DNA of 64,000 bases, from positions 33,063 to 97,062 of the forward strand of contig NZ_JADWDC010000006.1 in assembly GCF_020640915.1 (NCBI RefSeq), given 5' to 3'. Positions 1 through 8,861 of the stretch are shown in pieces. The position numbers and the translations under genes were made by a program. The stretch's first letter is position 1. Every line of letters starts with the position of its first letter. This stretch comes from Waterburya agarophytonicola KI4 (GTDB lineage Bacteria > Cyanobacteriota > Cyanobacteriia > Cyanobacteriales > Xenococcaceae). The notes below the pieces were generated by a model, which did no database searches, had not been told where the DNA came from, and saw only the letters and a program-made list of their open reading frames with translations.

Positions 1-714
1 GTATATATTATCGAAGCCAATCCCCGCGCTTCTCGTACCGTTCCTTTTGTTTCTAAGGCTACAGGGGTTCAGTTAGCAAAAGTCGCATCTTTGGTAATGT
101 CGGGCAAAAGTTTAGAATCTTTGGGAATAGAGAAAGAAATCATTCCCAAACATATCGCTGTCAAAGAAGCCGTACTACCGTTCAATAAATTCCCCAGTAC
201 GGATACCTTACTAGGCCCTGAAATGCGCTCAACGGGGGAAGTAATGGGTATAGACACAGACTTTGGTAAAGCTTTTGCTAAAGCGGAAATAGGTGCGGGA
301 GTAGACTTAGCCTTAACAGGTACGGTATTTGTCTCGATGAACGAACGAGATAAAAAAGCGATCGTTCCTGTTATTCAAGACTTCATCAATCTAGGCTTTA
401 AAATTGTGGCTACCACAGGAACGCAAAAGGCACTGCAAGCAGATGGAGTTAAAGACGTAGATTTAATTCTAAAACTTCACGAGGGTCGTCCTAATATCGA
501 AGATTCGATTAAAAATAATCAAATTCAACTGATTATTAATACTCCCACAGGAGAAGAATCTCAAACTGACGCTCAATTAATTAGAAGAATGGCATTAGAT
601 TATAAATTGCCTATTATTACTACCATTGCAGGGGCTAAAGCAACTGTAGCAGCAATTCGTTCTTTGCAATCCGAGCCTTTGGAGGTTAAGGCATTACAAG
701 AATATCTCAGTTAA
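1..714 (+). CDS. carB: Carbamoyl-phosphate synthase large subunit, C-terminal part (5' end outside window)
   Basis: The reading frame is open from base 1 to a TAA at 712-714 and encodes the last 237 residues of CarB, which makes carbamoyl phosphate from bicarbonate, ammonia and ATP for arginine and pyrimidine synthesis. The fragment opens in the second ATP-grasp domain, with the family signature IEANPRASRTVPFVSK. From about residue 110 it continues into the C-terminal MGS-like allosteric domain (VFVSMNERDK, ATTGTQKAL, HEGRPNIEDSI). The full protein is usually about 1080 residues, so roughly 840 lie upstream of the window. The stop is intact and no frameshift was seen. Confidence 0.96.
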   Translation, partial: VYIIEANPRASRTVPFVSKATGVQLAKVASLVMSGKSLESLGIEKEIIPKHIAVKEAVLPFNKFPSTDTLLGPEMRSTGEVMGIDTDFGKAFAKAEIGAGVDLALTGTVFVSMNERDKKAIVPVIQDFINLGFKIVATTGTQKALQADGVKDVDLILKLHEGRPNIEDSIKNNQIQLIINTPTGEESQTDAQLIRRMALDYKLPIITTIAGAKATVAAIRSLQSEPLEVKALQEYLS

Positions 715-815
715 TGATTGACAGTTAGTTAATCCTAGGTGGGCAAAAAAATCAATCGGTTTACTTTAAATAAAATTGTATAGTTTGCTGTATAGTTTGC
801 CCGCCACAATAGTAA

Positions 816-2039
816 TCAAGCAATTACTGAATCCAATAATACCCGTTCGTATTTCTGTCCTATCTTGTCCCAAGTATATTCAGCTTCAACAAGCGATCGC
901 GCGTTTTGTGATAGTTTTTCCCGTAATTTGGCTTCAGAGAATAAACGTCCAATGGCATAAATATATTCCTCTAAAGTATTGGCTCGCATCGCCCGAAGAG
1001 AAACAGTCGAACCATCAACTTTAAACTCGGCTAAAGCGCGATCGCTTCCTACGACAGGTACGCCTGATGCCATGGCTTCTAAGGTACGATTTCTCAAGCC
1101 ATATCCTTGACGAATAGGAATTACACATACTGTTGCCCAATGGAGATATTCTAAGACGTTTTTTACTTTTCCTGTAACTACAATACCTGGTAAATCATCT
1201 AATTCTAAAATTTCTGGGGTAGGTTTGGCACCGACTAATTCTAAAACTGCTTCGGGATAGCGATCGCAAATTGCGGGAAATACTTCTAGGGCTAAAAATC
1301 GAGCAGCATCAATATTCATGGCTCGATCCATGTTACCGACAAATACGATTCTTTGTCCCCCCTGGTTGGTAATACGACGAGAAAACTTGCTTAGATCTAC
1401 CCCATTGGGAATGACAGTAACTTCGCTTTCTGGTTCTAATTCCTTGATGATACTCTTATCCTTACTAGTGACGGTGATAATTGAGCCAAATTTCTCTAAG
1501 TAATTTTGTTCGTATCGTTTGCGCAATCCTAAATTAATCTGATCTTTTAGTTCGTTTTCCGAATTTCCTGTTGCCAACTGCTGCTTGTATTTAGCGTATT
1601 CAGAATAGTGTAAGTTTAATACTACACCTAGCTGTTTGTGCCAGACGCGATCAATATAAATCTCGTCGGAATTATCCTCACAAGCAAGCACGTCAAATCT
1701 ACCCTCCTTAACGGCTTGTGCTATCCATTCTGCCATTTCAGGGCAATAGCTATCTAATACATCTGGTGGGGTTTTTTGCCGAACAAATGTTCCCAAACGT
1801 TTTGCTTTATCGATCAATCCCCCAGGTTCGCTATTCAAGTCTAAATCAAAAATAACTAACTCTTCCACTTGTTCTTCAAGTGCCTCAACTTCTGCATCGC
1901 TAATCGTGCGATCGCGACGAGTAATTAAAGTAACTTGATGGTGAGTATTGAGATATTCGAGCAGATGAAATGTTCTAAGTTCTTTTCTGCCTTTGGTTGG
2001 GGGATAGGGAAAAGTAGAGCAGAGAATGAGGATTTTCAT
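816..2039 (-). CDS. Glycosyltransferase, GT4-like (GT-B fold)
   Basis: A 407-residue protein with the two-Rossmann GT-B layout. The N-terminal acceptor half begins MKILILCSTFPYPPTKG. The C-terminal donor half starts near residue 220 (IPNGVDLSKF, then VFVGNMDRAMNIDAARF) and has the nucleotide-sugar-binding stretch YGLRNRTLEAMASGVPVVGS near residue 330. It resembles the sugar transferases of exopolysaccharide clusters, but no polysaccharide genes adjoin it, so donor and acceptor cannot be named. No signal peptide or membrane segment was seen. It stands alone, convergent with carB across a 101-bp gap that carries a 12-bp tandem repeat (GTATAGTTTGCT then GTATAGTTTGCC, 778-801). Confidence 0.88.
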   Translation of the reverse strand: MKILILCSTFPYPPTKGRKELRTFHLLEYLNTHHQVTLITRRDRTISDAEVEALEEQVEELVIFDLDLNSEPGGLIDKAKRLGTFVRQKTPPDVLDSYCPEMAEWIAQAVKEGRFDVLACEDNSDEIYIDRVWHKQLGVVLNLHYSEYAKYKQQLATGNSENELKDQINLGLRKRYEQNYLEKFGSIITVTSKDKSIIKELEPESEVTVIPNGVDLSKFSRRITNQGGQRIVFVGNMDRAMNIDAARFLALEVFPAICDRYPEAVLELVGAKPTPEILELDDLPGIVVTGKVKNVLEYLHWATVCVIPIRQGYGLRNRTLEAMASGVPVVGSDRALAEFKVDGSTVSLRAMRANTLEEYIYAIGRLFSEAKLREKLSQNARSLVEAEYTWDKIGQKYERVLLDSVIA

Positions 2040-2101
2040 TTATTCATTGATTATGTTGGAGACAAGGTACGCCTCGTCTATACAGTTTATTGGTTAATAA
2101 A

Positions 2102-3349
2102 TTACTTGAGCAGCAAATAAAATAAATTGCCACTACCGTTTAGTCTACCTGCTCTTTCTCCTGCGGTTTCTCCACTACCCAAGAAAATATCAACTCTTCC
2201 CGCACCTTTAATGGCACTACCCGTATCTTGATCTAAGACATAGCGACTGACTACTCTAGTTTCAATTTCTCCTGTTGACTCTAGATCGGGAATGGGTGCA
2301 ACAATAAGGGCTAACGCACCAGGGGGCATTAAAGATTTATCGGTGGCAATAGAGCGATCGCCCGTAACAGGTACGCCCAAATTACCTGTAGGGGCTTTGC
2401 CGTTAGTTTCGCGGAAGAAGATAAAACGATTGTTACGGGGAATATATTCGTCTAGCTTTTGCGGATTTTGTGCAAAATATGCCAATAACTTGGGTAGAGT
2501 TAATTCGTCTTTGCCAAATACCCCATCTTTAACCAATTCTCCACCAACACTAACGTAATGATAATTAGTCGTGCCGTTATAGCCTACTGTCATAGTAGTA
2601 CCATCTGTCATTTTCAGTTTTGCCGATCCTTGTACCTGGACGAGAAAGGCTTCTAGGCGATCGCTCAACCAAACTAGCTCGTGACCTCGTAAAAGGCTTT
2701 TTCCCTGGGCTAAACCGTCTTTTCCTTCTAACTGAGCGCGGGTAGGATGGGGACGGGACCAACGTTTAAAATTGGGGGGTTGACGATAGAGAGGATAGGG
2801 ATATTCGGCAGTACGAACTCGGCTAGCGGTATAAGTTGGTTCAAAATAGCCTGTAAATTCTACTTTTCCCCGTTTATCCTTGCCTACAGACTGATAAAAC
2901 GCAAATTCTTCCTTGACTGCCTTTTCTAAAGCTTGAGGAGAATCAGTAGTGAGTAATAATTCTTTAAAGCGTAAAAGCGATCGCCTAGTATGGGCTAAGT
3001 TAAATTTAGTCTTGGTATATTTGCGATAAGTGCGGGCTGCTTTGGGGGTGCTTAAATAATAAAGGCTATGGTCGATCGCTTTCTCTAAAGCCTGGCGTTG
3101 GGATTTATTCCAAGTAGACGTTTCCTTGGCTTTGGGTTTAGCAGCAGGACAACTAGGATTAGTATTCCAGCGATAAACAGCACGTTTATCAGAATCAGGC
3201 TGGCTATTGCCTAATTTATCATCTAGACCAACATATTTGATTCTTTCGGTTGATACTTGTCGCAATACCTGGGCATTAGCAACTTGTCCTAAAGAGCTGA
3301 CGGCGACGATACTCAAACCCAAACAAAAACTAGAAACCGATCTAATCAT
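2102..3349 (-). CDS. mltA: Membrane-bound lytic murein transglycosylase A
   Basis: A 415-residue exported protein. The N-terminus is a signal peptide (MIRSVSSFCLGLSIVAVSSL, cleavage likely after ANA). The MltA core follows: GYFEPTYTASR near residue 170, LVQVQGSAKLKMTDG near 235, and the C-terminal 3D domain with its conserved acidic residues (LDQDTGSAIKGAGRVDIFLGSG). The family cleaves the beta-1,4 bond between MurNAc and GlcNAc and forms 1,6-anhydro-MurNAc. There is no lipobox cysteine, so unlike the E. coli lipoprotein it is probably periplasmic or held by an uncleaved signal. It is transcribed towards the glycosyltransferase, 62 bp away. Confidence 0.9.
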   Translation of the reverse strand: MIRSVSSFCLGLSIVAVSSLGQVANAQVLRQVSTERIKYVGLDDKLGNSQPDSDKRAVYRWNTNPSCPAAKPKAKETSTWNKSQRQALEKAIDHSLYYLSTPKAARTYRKYTKTKFNLAHTRRSLLRFKELLLTTDSPQALEKAVKEEFAFYQSVGKDKRGKVEFTGYFEPTYTASRVRTAEYPYPLYRQPPNFKRWSRPHPTRAQLEGKDGLAQGKSLLRGHELVWLSDRLEAFLVQVQGSAKLKMTDGTTMTVGYNGTTNYHYVSVGGELVKDGVFGKDELTLPKLLAYFAQNPQKLDEYIPRNNRFIFFRETNGKAPTGNLGVPVTGDRSIATDKSLMPPGALALIVAPIPDLESTGEIETRVVSRYVLDQDTGSAIKGAGRVDIFLGSGETAGERAGRLNGSGNLFYLLLK

Positions 3350-3544
3350 TGCAGCAACGCATTACATAGTTAACTCCCTCAGGGTAGACTATTTTTTTTT
3401 CAATGGACAATAACTAATAACTAATAAGTAGATGGACACAATAGATTAAAGTAATTGAGAAGTGCTAAGCCCGAGAGAAAAGTTAGACAAACTTAAGACA
3501 GTCTGGAAAAAAGACCACATTTTCAGTTTAATTATCAATTACTA

Positions 3545-4429
3545 ATGCAAATAAGAAGAAGAAATCCCAATCCTAAAATCAATTCAGGGGAAGTAGAATA
3601 TCAGTCGGATATTCCTAATTGCGAGCCAAATAATATTTTGGAAGAAATTGTTTGGTATAAAGAAGTAGAAGTATCAAGAATGCGAGATCGCTTGTCTCTA
3701 TTGGAATTGCGCCAACAGGTACAAGATGCACCCCCTACCAAAGATTTTTTGGCTGCATTACGCCAAGGTAAAACCAATCCAGCATTAATTGCTGAAGTTA
3801 AAAAAGCCTCTCCCTCAAAGGGAGTAATTAAAGCTGATTTCGATCCTGTGGCGATCTCGCTTGCTTACGAAAAAGGTGGTGCTAGTTGTCTATCTGTCTT
3901 AACCGATGAAAAATTTTTTCAGGGAGGTTTTGATAATCTGAGTTTAGTCAGACAGCAAGTAGATTTACCCCTACTGTGCAAAGAATTTATTATTTATCCC
4001 TATCAAATGTATCTCGCTCGTGCCAAAGGCGCAGATGCAGTCTTATTAATTGCTGCAATTTTATCAGATAAAGACTTAAATTATTTCGTTAAAATTGTTA
4101 AAGCTTTGGGTATGACTCCTTTAATTGAAGTACATACTTTAGAAGAATTGGATCGAGTATTGGCAATTGATGGTGTGGAATTAATTGGAATTAATAACCG
4201 CAATCTAGAAGATTTTTCGGTTAGTTTGACAACTACCGCCGATCTCTTTGCTGCAAGAAAAGATATTCTAGAACAACGGAATATTTTAGTCGTAAGTGAA
4301 TCTGGTTTGCATACTTTAAAAGATTTGCAAACTGTTCGACAAGCAGGAGCAAAAGCAGTTTTAATTGGCGAATCTTTAGTCAAGCAAGAGAATATAGAAC
4401 AAGCAGTTTTTGATTTGTTTTCTGTTTGA
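3545..4429 (+). CDS. trpC: Indole-3-glycerol phosphate synthase
   Basis: A 294-residue (beta/alpha)8 enzyme of tryptophan synthesis that closes CdRP to indole-3-glycerol phosphate. Family landmarks are [12 protein letters not shown] (about residue 80), the loop [12 protein letters not shown] (about 119), [12 protein letters not shown] (about 140), [10 protein letters not shown] (about 217) and [10 protein letters not shown] near the end. The 50-residue N-terminal extension ([11 protein letters not shown]) is, as far as I recall, usual in cyanobacterial TrpC, which supports the start at 3545 over an internal Met. It stands alone, convergent with the methyltransferase gene, with 8 bp between stops. 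No other trp gene is in the window. Confidence 0.96.
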   Translation: MQIRRRNPNPKINSGEVEYQSDIPNCEPNNILEEIVWYKEVEVSRMRDRLSLLELRQQVQDAPPTKDFLAALRQGKTNPALIAEVKKASPSKGVIKADFDPVAISLAYEKGGASCLSVLTDEKFFQGGFDNLSLVRQQVDLPLLCKEFIIYPYQMYLARAKGADAVLLIAAILSDKDLNYFVKIVKALGMTPLIEVHTLEELDRVLAIDGVELIGINNRNLEDFSVSLTTTADLFAARKDILEQRNILVVSESGLHTLKDLQTVRQAGAKAVLIGESLVKQENIEQAVFDLFSV

Positions 4430-4437
4430 TAGCTCGT

Positions 4438-5454
4438 TCAAGAAATTGATTTGTTTGATTTAAGTCCTCCAGTGGGGGACTTTATATCTGTTTTTATTGC
4501 TTTTGCAAGGATCTTGGCTAAATTAACAGGTACAGCATTCCCAATCATTTTATAACCGTGGTTTATATACTGATATTTTAAGATAAAGCGATCGGGAAAA
4601 GTTTGTATCCTTGCACATTCCCTAACCGATAATCTGCGATAAGGCTTAGGAGAATTAGGATCGAATATTCTTGTATCTTTTTCAACAAAAATCATTTTGT
4701 TAGCTTGCGGATGAATTGGTGCGTGTCTTCCTCCAGCTTGAATGGTAAAAGAAGGCTCATTCCACATTCTCACGCGATTTCTTGACATATAAATACTAGA
4801 ATAACTAGCATCTAAATATTCATGGTTTGCTATTTTATGATATTTATCATTTAGTTTATCTTTGACTTTATTTGGTTCAATTGAACTTAAATCGTATATC
4901 GCATCTTTTAAAGTCAATCTTCTATTAATAGCTTGAGGAAATTGAAAATAACGATTTATTGTCTCCTGATAGCCAACAATTATCACTCTTTTTCTATCTT
5001 GAGGAACATCAAAACTATTAGCATTTAGTAATTGATAAGAAACATTATAACCAATTTCTCTAAACTGATTGAGTATATTTGTAAAAGCTTGAATATTTCT
5101 ATTAGCTAAAATACCTCGAACATTTTCAGCTAAAAAAAATAATGGTTGTTTATCTCGAACAATTCTGATGTATTCATAGAATAATTGTCCCCTATTATCA
5201 TCAATCCCTCTTCCTGCACCTGCTTCACTCCAACTTTGACAAGGAGGACCACCTATAATGCCAATACAATCAGGAATATCATTCGATGAAATATTTCTGA
5301 TATCTCGTTTATCTAATTTTGTTTGAGGATGATTGAGTTCATAAGTCTCCCATATAGAGCGATCGTATTCATTAGCAAAAATAACATTAAATCCAGCTTG
5401 ATAGAAACCTAAATCTAATCCTCCACAGCCAGAAAATAGAGATACAATATTCAT
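4438..5454 (-). CDS. DNA (cytosine-5) methyltransferase of a type II restriction-modification system
   Basis: A 338-residue C5 methyltransferase with motifs in canonical order: I, SLFSGCGGLDLGF (5-17); IV, GGPPCQSW with the catalytic Cys72; VI, ENVRG; VIII, QDRKRV; IX, RRLSVRECARIQTFPD; X, GNAVPVNLAK. It transfers a methyl group from S-adenosylmethionine to C5 of cytosine. The target-recognition region (about 180-250) is short, as in single-specificity enzymes. Its start lies 25 bp after the stop of the endonuclease gene on the same strand, so the two form an R-then-M cassette. The specificity GGCC is inferred from the partner family, not read from this protein. Confidence 0.93.
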   Translation of the reverse strand: MNIVSLFSGCGGLDLGFYQAGFNVIFANEYDRSIWETYELNHPQTKLDKRDIRNISSNDIPDCIGIIGGPPCQSWSEAGAGRGIDDNRGQLFYEYIRIVRDKQPLFFLAENVRGILANRNIQAFTNILNQFREIGYNVSYQLLNANSFDVPQDRKRVIIVGYQETINRYFQFPQAINRRLTLKDAIYDLSSIEPNKVKDKLNDKYHKIANHEYLDASYSSIYMSRNRVRMWNEPSFTIQAGGRHAPIHPQANKMIFVEKDTRIFDPNSPKPYRRLSVRECARIQTFPDRFILKYQYINHGYKMIGNAVPVNLAKILAKAIKTDIKSPTGGLKSNKSIS

Positions 5455-5479
5455 TTAATTACTGATTTTTCTTGTTTAT

Positions 5480-6343
5480 TTATTTCACGTGGCTTATTAT
5501 CCTAACATCTGTCATCTGTGCTGGATTATTAGGAGATTTTATACTGGACTTGCTTACTTGTAAGTTACCGCTTTTAATAGATTGGAGTGTGTTGGAATTT
5601 TGGCTTATAAGTGATAAGTATTTGTCTTCAGGAATAATTGATGTTAATTGAAAACAACTATCATTTTTTTTACGGTCGAGGTCGAGATTCAAGTAGTCAT
5701 AAACATTCATTGGATTATCTATGCCCCACATTCCTCTAATTCTCAAATAAGTTATTCCTAAAGGATCTACTTTATTTACTCTTCCTAACTCTTTAGTTTC
5801 AGAAAATTCAACTTCTTGTATTTCTTTGATTCCATCTTTAATTTTGTTTTTAATTCTAGTGTAGTAATCAGAGTTTGCTGCATAGCAATTTCCATAAATC
5901 ATCCAGAGTAAGTTTAATTTATGCTTTTTAAATACTCCTATAATATAAATGATATCTTTTTCTTTCCAGTCTTCACAATTTCGACAATCGCTCACCAGCA
6001 TTGGATCGCTAGACAATAATTTGTTTTTAGGATAAGAACTATTTAATGCAATTTGAGATTTTAATGATGTTATTTTCTTAACTTCTATAGCATCCCCATT
6101 TTTGAGAATCATGTCTGGTGGATTATTTTGATTTCCAAGCCAAGAAAAAGTTTGGCTGTGTTTATCCGCTCTGATCCTTAAATCATCTTCATTAATGGTA
6201 TCAGCAAAAGCATCTTTTATATATTCTTCTAAAGCATCCCCAACTGCATTAATTCTATTATTACTGATTGCTTGATAGTGATTTAAGATATCTGGCACTG
6301 GGTTAGTAATTATATTAGAGATCGCTTTTAAAATGTCAGTCAT
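5480..6343 (-). CDS. Type II restriction endonuclease, NgoPII-like (predicted GGCC)
   Basis: A 287-residue protein that I match from memory to the NgoPII endonuclease family (GGCC), mainly by its N-terminal region: ITNPVPDILNHYQ, then NRINAVGDALEEYIKDAFADT. A PD-(D/E)xK-type core is visible: the acidic residue in NNPPDMILKNGDAIEVKK (about 95-112), where the trailing E-V-K fits the catalytic half-motif. A Cys pair (CRNCEDWKEKD, about 139) and WMIYGNCYAA follow. It precedes the C5 methyltransferase on the same strand. The cassette lies between trpC and an unrelated membrane-protein gene, looks AT-richer than its neighbours, and is probably acquired. Family assignment is fairly confident; specificity is inferred. 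Confidence 0.75.
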   Translation of the reverse strand: MTDILKAISNIITNPVPDILNHYQAISNNRINAVGDALEEYIKDAFADTINEDDLRIRADKHSQTFSWLGNQNNPPDMILKNGDAIEVKKITSLKSQIALNSSYPKNKLLSSDPMLVSDCRNCEDWKEKDIIYIIGVFKKHKLNLLWMIYGNCYAANSDYYTRIKNKIKDGIKEIQEVEFSETKELGRVNKVDPLGITYLRIRGMWGIDNPMNVYDYLNLDLDRKKNDSCFQLTSIIPEDKYLSLISQNSNTLQSIKSGNLQVSKSSIKSPNNPAQMTDVRIISHVK

Positions 6344-6399
6344 TTCAAATGTTAATTAATTCCTAATTTATTGTGCTATATATTAGTCTGTTTTTTCTA

Positions 6400-8064
6400 T
6401 CAAGAAGATTCAAGGATAGGTTGAATTTTCCCTTGATAGGTTTTCCAATCTAATAAAGCTTTGCTATTAGAATCAACACCTTGGCGTAACAAGATTACTC
6501 CATCAGAAAAATCGACTATGCCATATTCTTTTTTATCCGTAACAGATGTAATTAAATTATTAGCAGTCTGCAACCAGTTACGATCTTCGCCAAAAGCAAC
6601 CTGATATTGTTCCATTTGCCAGAGATCGGCAATGATATATTCCGCTCGAACAACTTGTTGGTTATCATTTTTAAATTCCAACCCTGGTATGCGGATAATT
6701 TCTCTTCTACCTGAAAGATGAGGAATTATATAAGTAGAGGCAGAAACGCTAGCATCGGGAGGAATTTGAGCTAAAAGAGCGCGAATATGAGGTACATGCT
6801 GCCATTGCTTCAAAGGAGAGATATACACTCTAGGGCTAATCGAATCGGGAATAATAAAAGATAAAGTTCGACTGGGATTAGAAGTAATCGTAAAAAAGAT
6901 TGACAGACAGATACAGAATATCCAGAAACGGCGGAATTTAGGACGTAATTTTCGTGGTTGGCATTCAGCTAAAGATTTATTGATATTGCCGAAACCTTGC
7001 CCCGCCCACCAGAGAATTGCCCCATAAAACAAACCAGGAGTGACGCTCATGGCGTAGCGAATCGAGATTACTAAGACAGTTTCTCCCTTGCCTAATAGTA
7101 GCTTTAATAGGGGAAAAGTTGCGATCGCCCACGATGCTGGTGCAACAACAGGAATAAACGCTAAAGGCAGCCATTGCCCCAATAAATATTTTAAGGTAGC
7201 GAAAAAAGGCGTAAATAACTCAACCAGCAACAACCCAGGGCTAGTGAGCATATTTTTAAGAATCTCCAGGGTAGAAGCCTCGTCACCATCGGCATATTGT
7301 CCAAATCTCTCCAGCATAAATCGTTTGGAAATATCATCAGAAAACATCGGCATAATTAGATTAGTTAATGCCACCATGTAGAGAAAACTCACGCTACATA
7401 CCCCCAAACCAATACGAGGAAATCGGCGGGAAAGAATCATATACATCCCAATACCAAACAAAGTAATACCGCTATCTTCTCGCACCGCTAAAACACAAAT
7501 CGCTAAAATTACAAATAGCCACCAGCGTCGCTTTTCCATTGCCCAAAGTAAACTAAAGACAAATAGAGGTATTTGGGAAATATCATGAAAATTTGCCAGA
7601 GTAGGGCCAAATACCGCATTTGCACCATAAAAACTAAAAGTAATTAAAATTGCGATCGCCGATTCTAAATAAATTTTCCCTAATTGATACAGTACTAATC
7701 CTGCTGCGGTAACAAAAATTGCTTGCAAAACAGTTAAAGTTGCGGGATAGGGAAACACATAATAAATGGGCAACCACAATAGTAAAGCAGGGGTAAAATG
7801 CTGTCCCAGACGATGGTAGCCGACATAAGCCACTTCATTACTATGAACCACGTTGGTCGATAGTTGGGAAGATAGGGTACTCTGAAAAAAATTACCGTGG
7901 GTACCATTCCAAAAAACTTGATTAAAAATTCCCTGATCGTAAGAAGAATAAAATGAGAAATGACGATGGAGAGTTAAAGATAGGGTGCAGACAAAAAAAG
8001 CGATCGCTCCTACAATTAAGATTTTTCTCTCTGGATCGGTATTTAATTTAGATAGCATTTTCAT
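6400..8064 (-). CDS. DUF2079 family polytopic membrane protein
   Basis: About 554 residues with many hydrophobic segments. DUF2079 proteins (COG3463) are predicted integral membrane proteins with a glycosyltransferase-like membrane architecture; no reaction is established. Recognisable stretches are YSSYDQGIFNQVFWN, YHRLGQHFTPALLLWLPIYY and FYGANAVFGPTLANFHDIS. The charged C-terminal 150 residues (QIPPDASVSASTYIIPHLSGR, YIIADLWQ) are probably periplasmic. The frame can extend to a TTG at 8088, but the ATG at 8064, with a second ATG six bases on, is the more likely start. It is divergent from yfr1 and trxA. Confidence 0.8.
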   Translation of the reverse strand: MKMLSKLNTDPERKILIVGAIAFFVCTLSLTLHRHFSFYSSYDQGIFNQVFWNGTHGNFFQSTLSSQLSTNVVHSNEVAYVGYHRLGQHFTPALLLWLPIYYVFPYPATLTVLQAIFVTAAGLVLYQLGKIYLESAIAILITFSFYGANAVFGPTLANFHDISQIPLFVFSLLWAMEKRRWWLFVILAICVLAVREDSGITLFGIGMYMILSRRFPRIGLGVCSVSFLYMVALTNLIMPMFSDDISKRFMLERFGQYADGDEASTLEILKNMLTSPGLLLVELFTPFFATLKYLLGQWLPLAFIPVVAPASWAIATFPLLKLLLGKGETVLVISIRYAMSVTPGLFYGAILWWAGQGFGNINKSLAECQPRKLRPKFRRFWIFCICLSIFFTITSNPSRTLSFIIPDSISPRVYISPLKQWQHVPHIRALLAQIPPDASVSASTYIIPHLSGRREIIRIPGLEFKNDNQQVVRAEYIIADLWQMEQYQVAFGEDRNWLQTANNLITSVTDKKEYGIVDFSDGVILLRQGVDSNSKALLDWKTYQGKIQPILESS

Positions 8065-8255
8065 GATTAAGAATTGCTCAAAACGCAATTAAATATATCT
8101 CAGAAAAAAAACAAAATATTTTGCATTCAGAACATCTTACTGATTTCGACTAACTTTTGTATCAAATCTAAAAAGAATCTAAACAAAATCTATGGTTATG
8201 CAGGTAAAAACCAGAAAGTTCTGGCAATTTTAAAGTTCTATTTTAGAATGGAGAT

Positions 8256-8330
8256 GTGCGGAGACAAAAGTTTCCGTTCACTCCTCACACCACACTCCGC
8301 TCGAAAATTTATCGGGCGGTTTTCTATTTT
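8256..8330 (+). ncRNA. yfr1: Yfr1 small regulatory RNA
   Basis: The ultraconserved unpaired core ACTCCTCACAC lies at 8280-8290, flanked by two hairpins as in Yfr1. The 5' hairpin is CGGAGAC-aaaa-GTTTCCG (8259-8276, one G-U pair). The 3' hairpin is CCGCTCGA-aaattta-TCGGGCGG (8297-8319, one G-U pair), followed by TTTTC and TATTTTT, so it doubles as the terminator. A TAGAAT box at 8244-8249 puts the 5' end near 8256. Yfr1 is a cyanobacterial trans-acting RNA whose single-stranded core pairs with target mRNAs, outer-membrane porins among them. A trxA neighbour is known for Yfr1 in marine picocyanobacteria, which supports the call. Ends are predicted to within a few bases. Confidence 0.92.
8297..8330 (+). 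terminator. Rho-independent terminator of yfr1
   Basis: An 8-bp stem (CCGCTCGA / TCGGGCGG, one G-U pair) with a 7-nt loop, followed by a T-rich run from 8320. It ends yfr1 and separates it from the trxA promoter region. Confidence 0.85.
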
Positions 8331-8395
8331 TACTATTTCTCACACTTTAGATATATAAAGATGTAAAGTCTGTTTGCTTAATGCGGTGTTAATCG

Positions 8396-8424
8396 TTGAC
8401 TATGATAAAATTCTGTATTATTGA
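8396..8424 (+). promoter_or_regulatory. Candidate trxA promoter
   Basis: TTGACT at 8396-8401 and TATTGA at 8419-8424 with a 17-bp spacer give a plausible sigma70-type promoter about 30 bp before the trxA ribosome site. It lies after the yfr1 terminator, which suggests trxA is transcribed separately. Found by eye only. Confidence 0.35.
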
Positions 8425-8457
8425 ACAGGATTTCTGGTAAATAAGGACTTAATAAGT

Positions 8458-8784
8458 ATGTCATCATCAGCCGCGCCAGTAACGGATGCGAGTTTTCCAA
8501 CAGAAGTTTTAGAAAGCTCTGTCCCCGTACTAGTAGATTTTTGGGCCCCTTGGTGTGGTCCTTGTCGTATGGTTGCTCCCGTAGTAGACGAAATTGCCGA
8601 ACAGTACGAAGGACAAATTAAAGTAGTCAAGTTAAATACAGACGAAAACCCCCAAGTAGCTAGTCAATATGGTATTCGCAGTATTCCTACCTTAATGATT
8701 TTTAAGGACGGGCAGCGAGTAGATATGGTTGTAGGAGCAGTTCCCAAAACTACTTTGGCAAATACATTGGAAAAATATCTCTAA
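8458..8784 (+). CDS. trxA: Thioredoxin
   Basis: A 108-residue thioredoxin with the WCGPC redox centre (Cys33, Cys36) in [13 protein letters not shown] and the cis-proline loop SIPTLMIF. It reduces disulfides in target proteins and is itself reduced by ferredoxin- or NADPH-thioredoxin reductase. Length and sequence fit the m-type typical of cyanobacteria. The ATG at 8458 follows an AGGA about 11 bp upstream. It lies 128 bp after the Yfr1 terminator on the same strand and is followed by the convergent glycosyltransferase gene. Confidence 0.96.
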   Translation: MSSSAAPVTDASFPTEVLESSVPVLVDFWAPWCGPCRMVAPVVDEIAEQYEGQIKVVKLNTDENPQVASQYGIRSIPTLMIFKDGQRVDMVVGAVPKTTLANTLEKYL

Positions 8785-8861
8785 TTTTTCTAATTATTTT
8801 TTTACAAACAGCTTCAGCAGATCTTTTTATAAGATTAAGCTGAGGCTCAATTATAGTCTTG

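Noticed and set aside
776..1024. Open frame of 82 codons on the plus strand
   Set aside because: Lies mostly opposite the glycosyltransferase gene, which has clear homology.
3400..3431. AACTAAT-type heptamer repeat before trpC
   Set aside because: Only two to three units; this is common low-complexity sequence in cyanobacterial spacers and nothing here suggests a function.
8074..8358. Open frame of 94 codons on the plus strand upstream of trxA
   Set aside because: It overlaps the DUF2079 start and runs through the whole of yfr1 and its terminator; composition is not protein-like.
8811..8846. GCTTCAGC / GCTGAGGC hairpin after trxA
   Set aside because: An 8-bp stem with one G-U pair but a 20-nt loop and no T-run on either strand; not called as a terminator.
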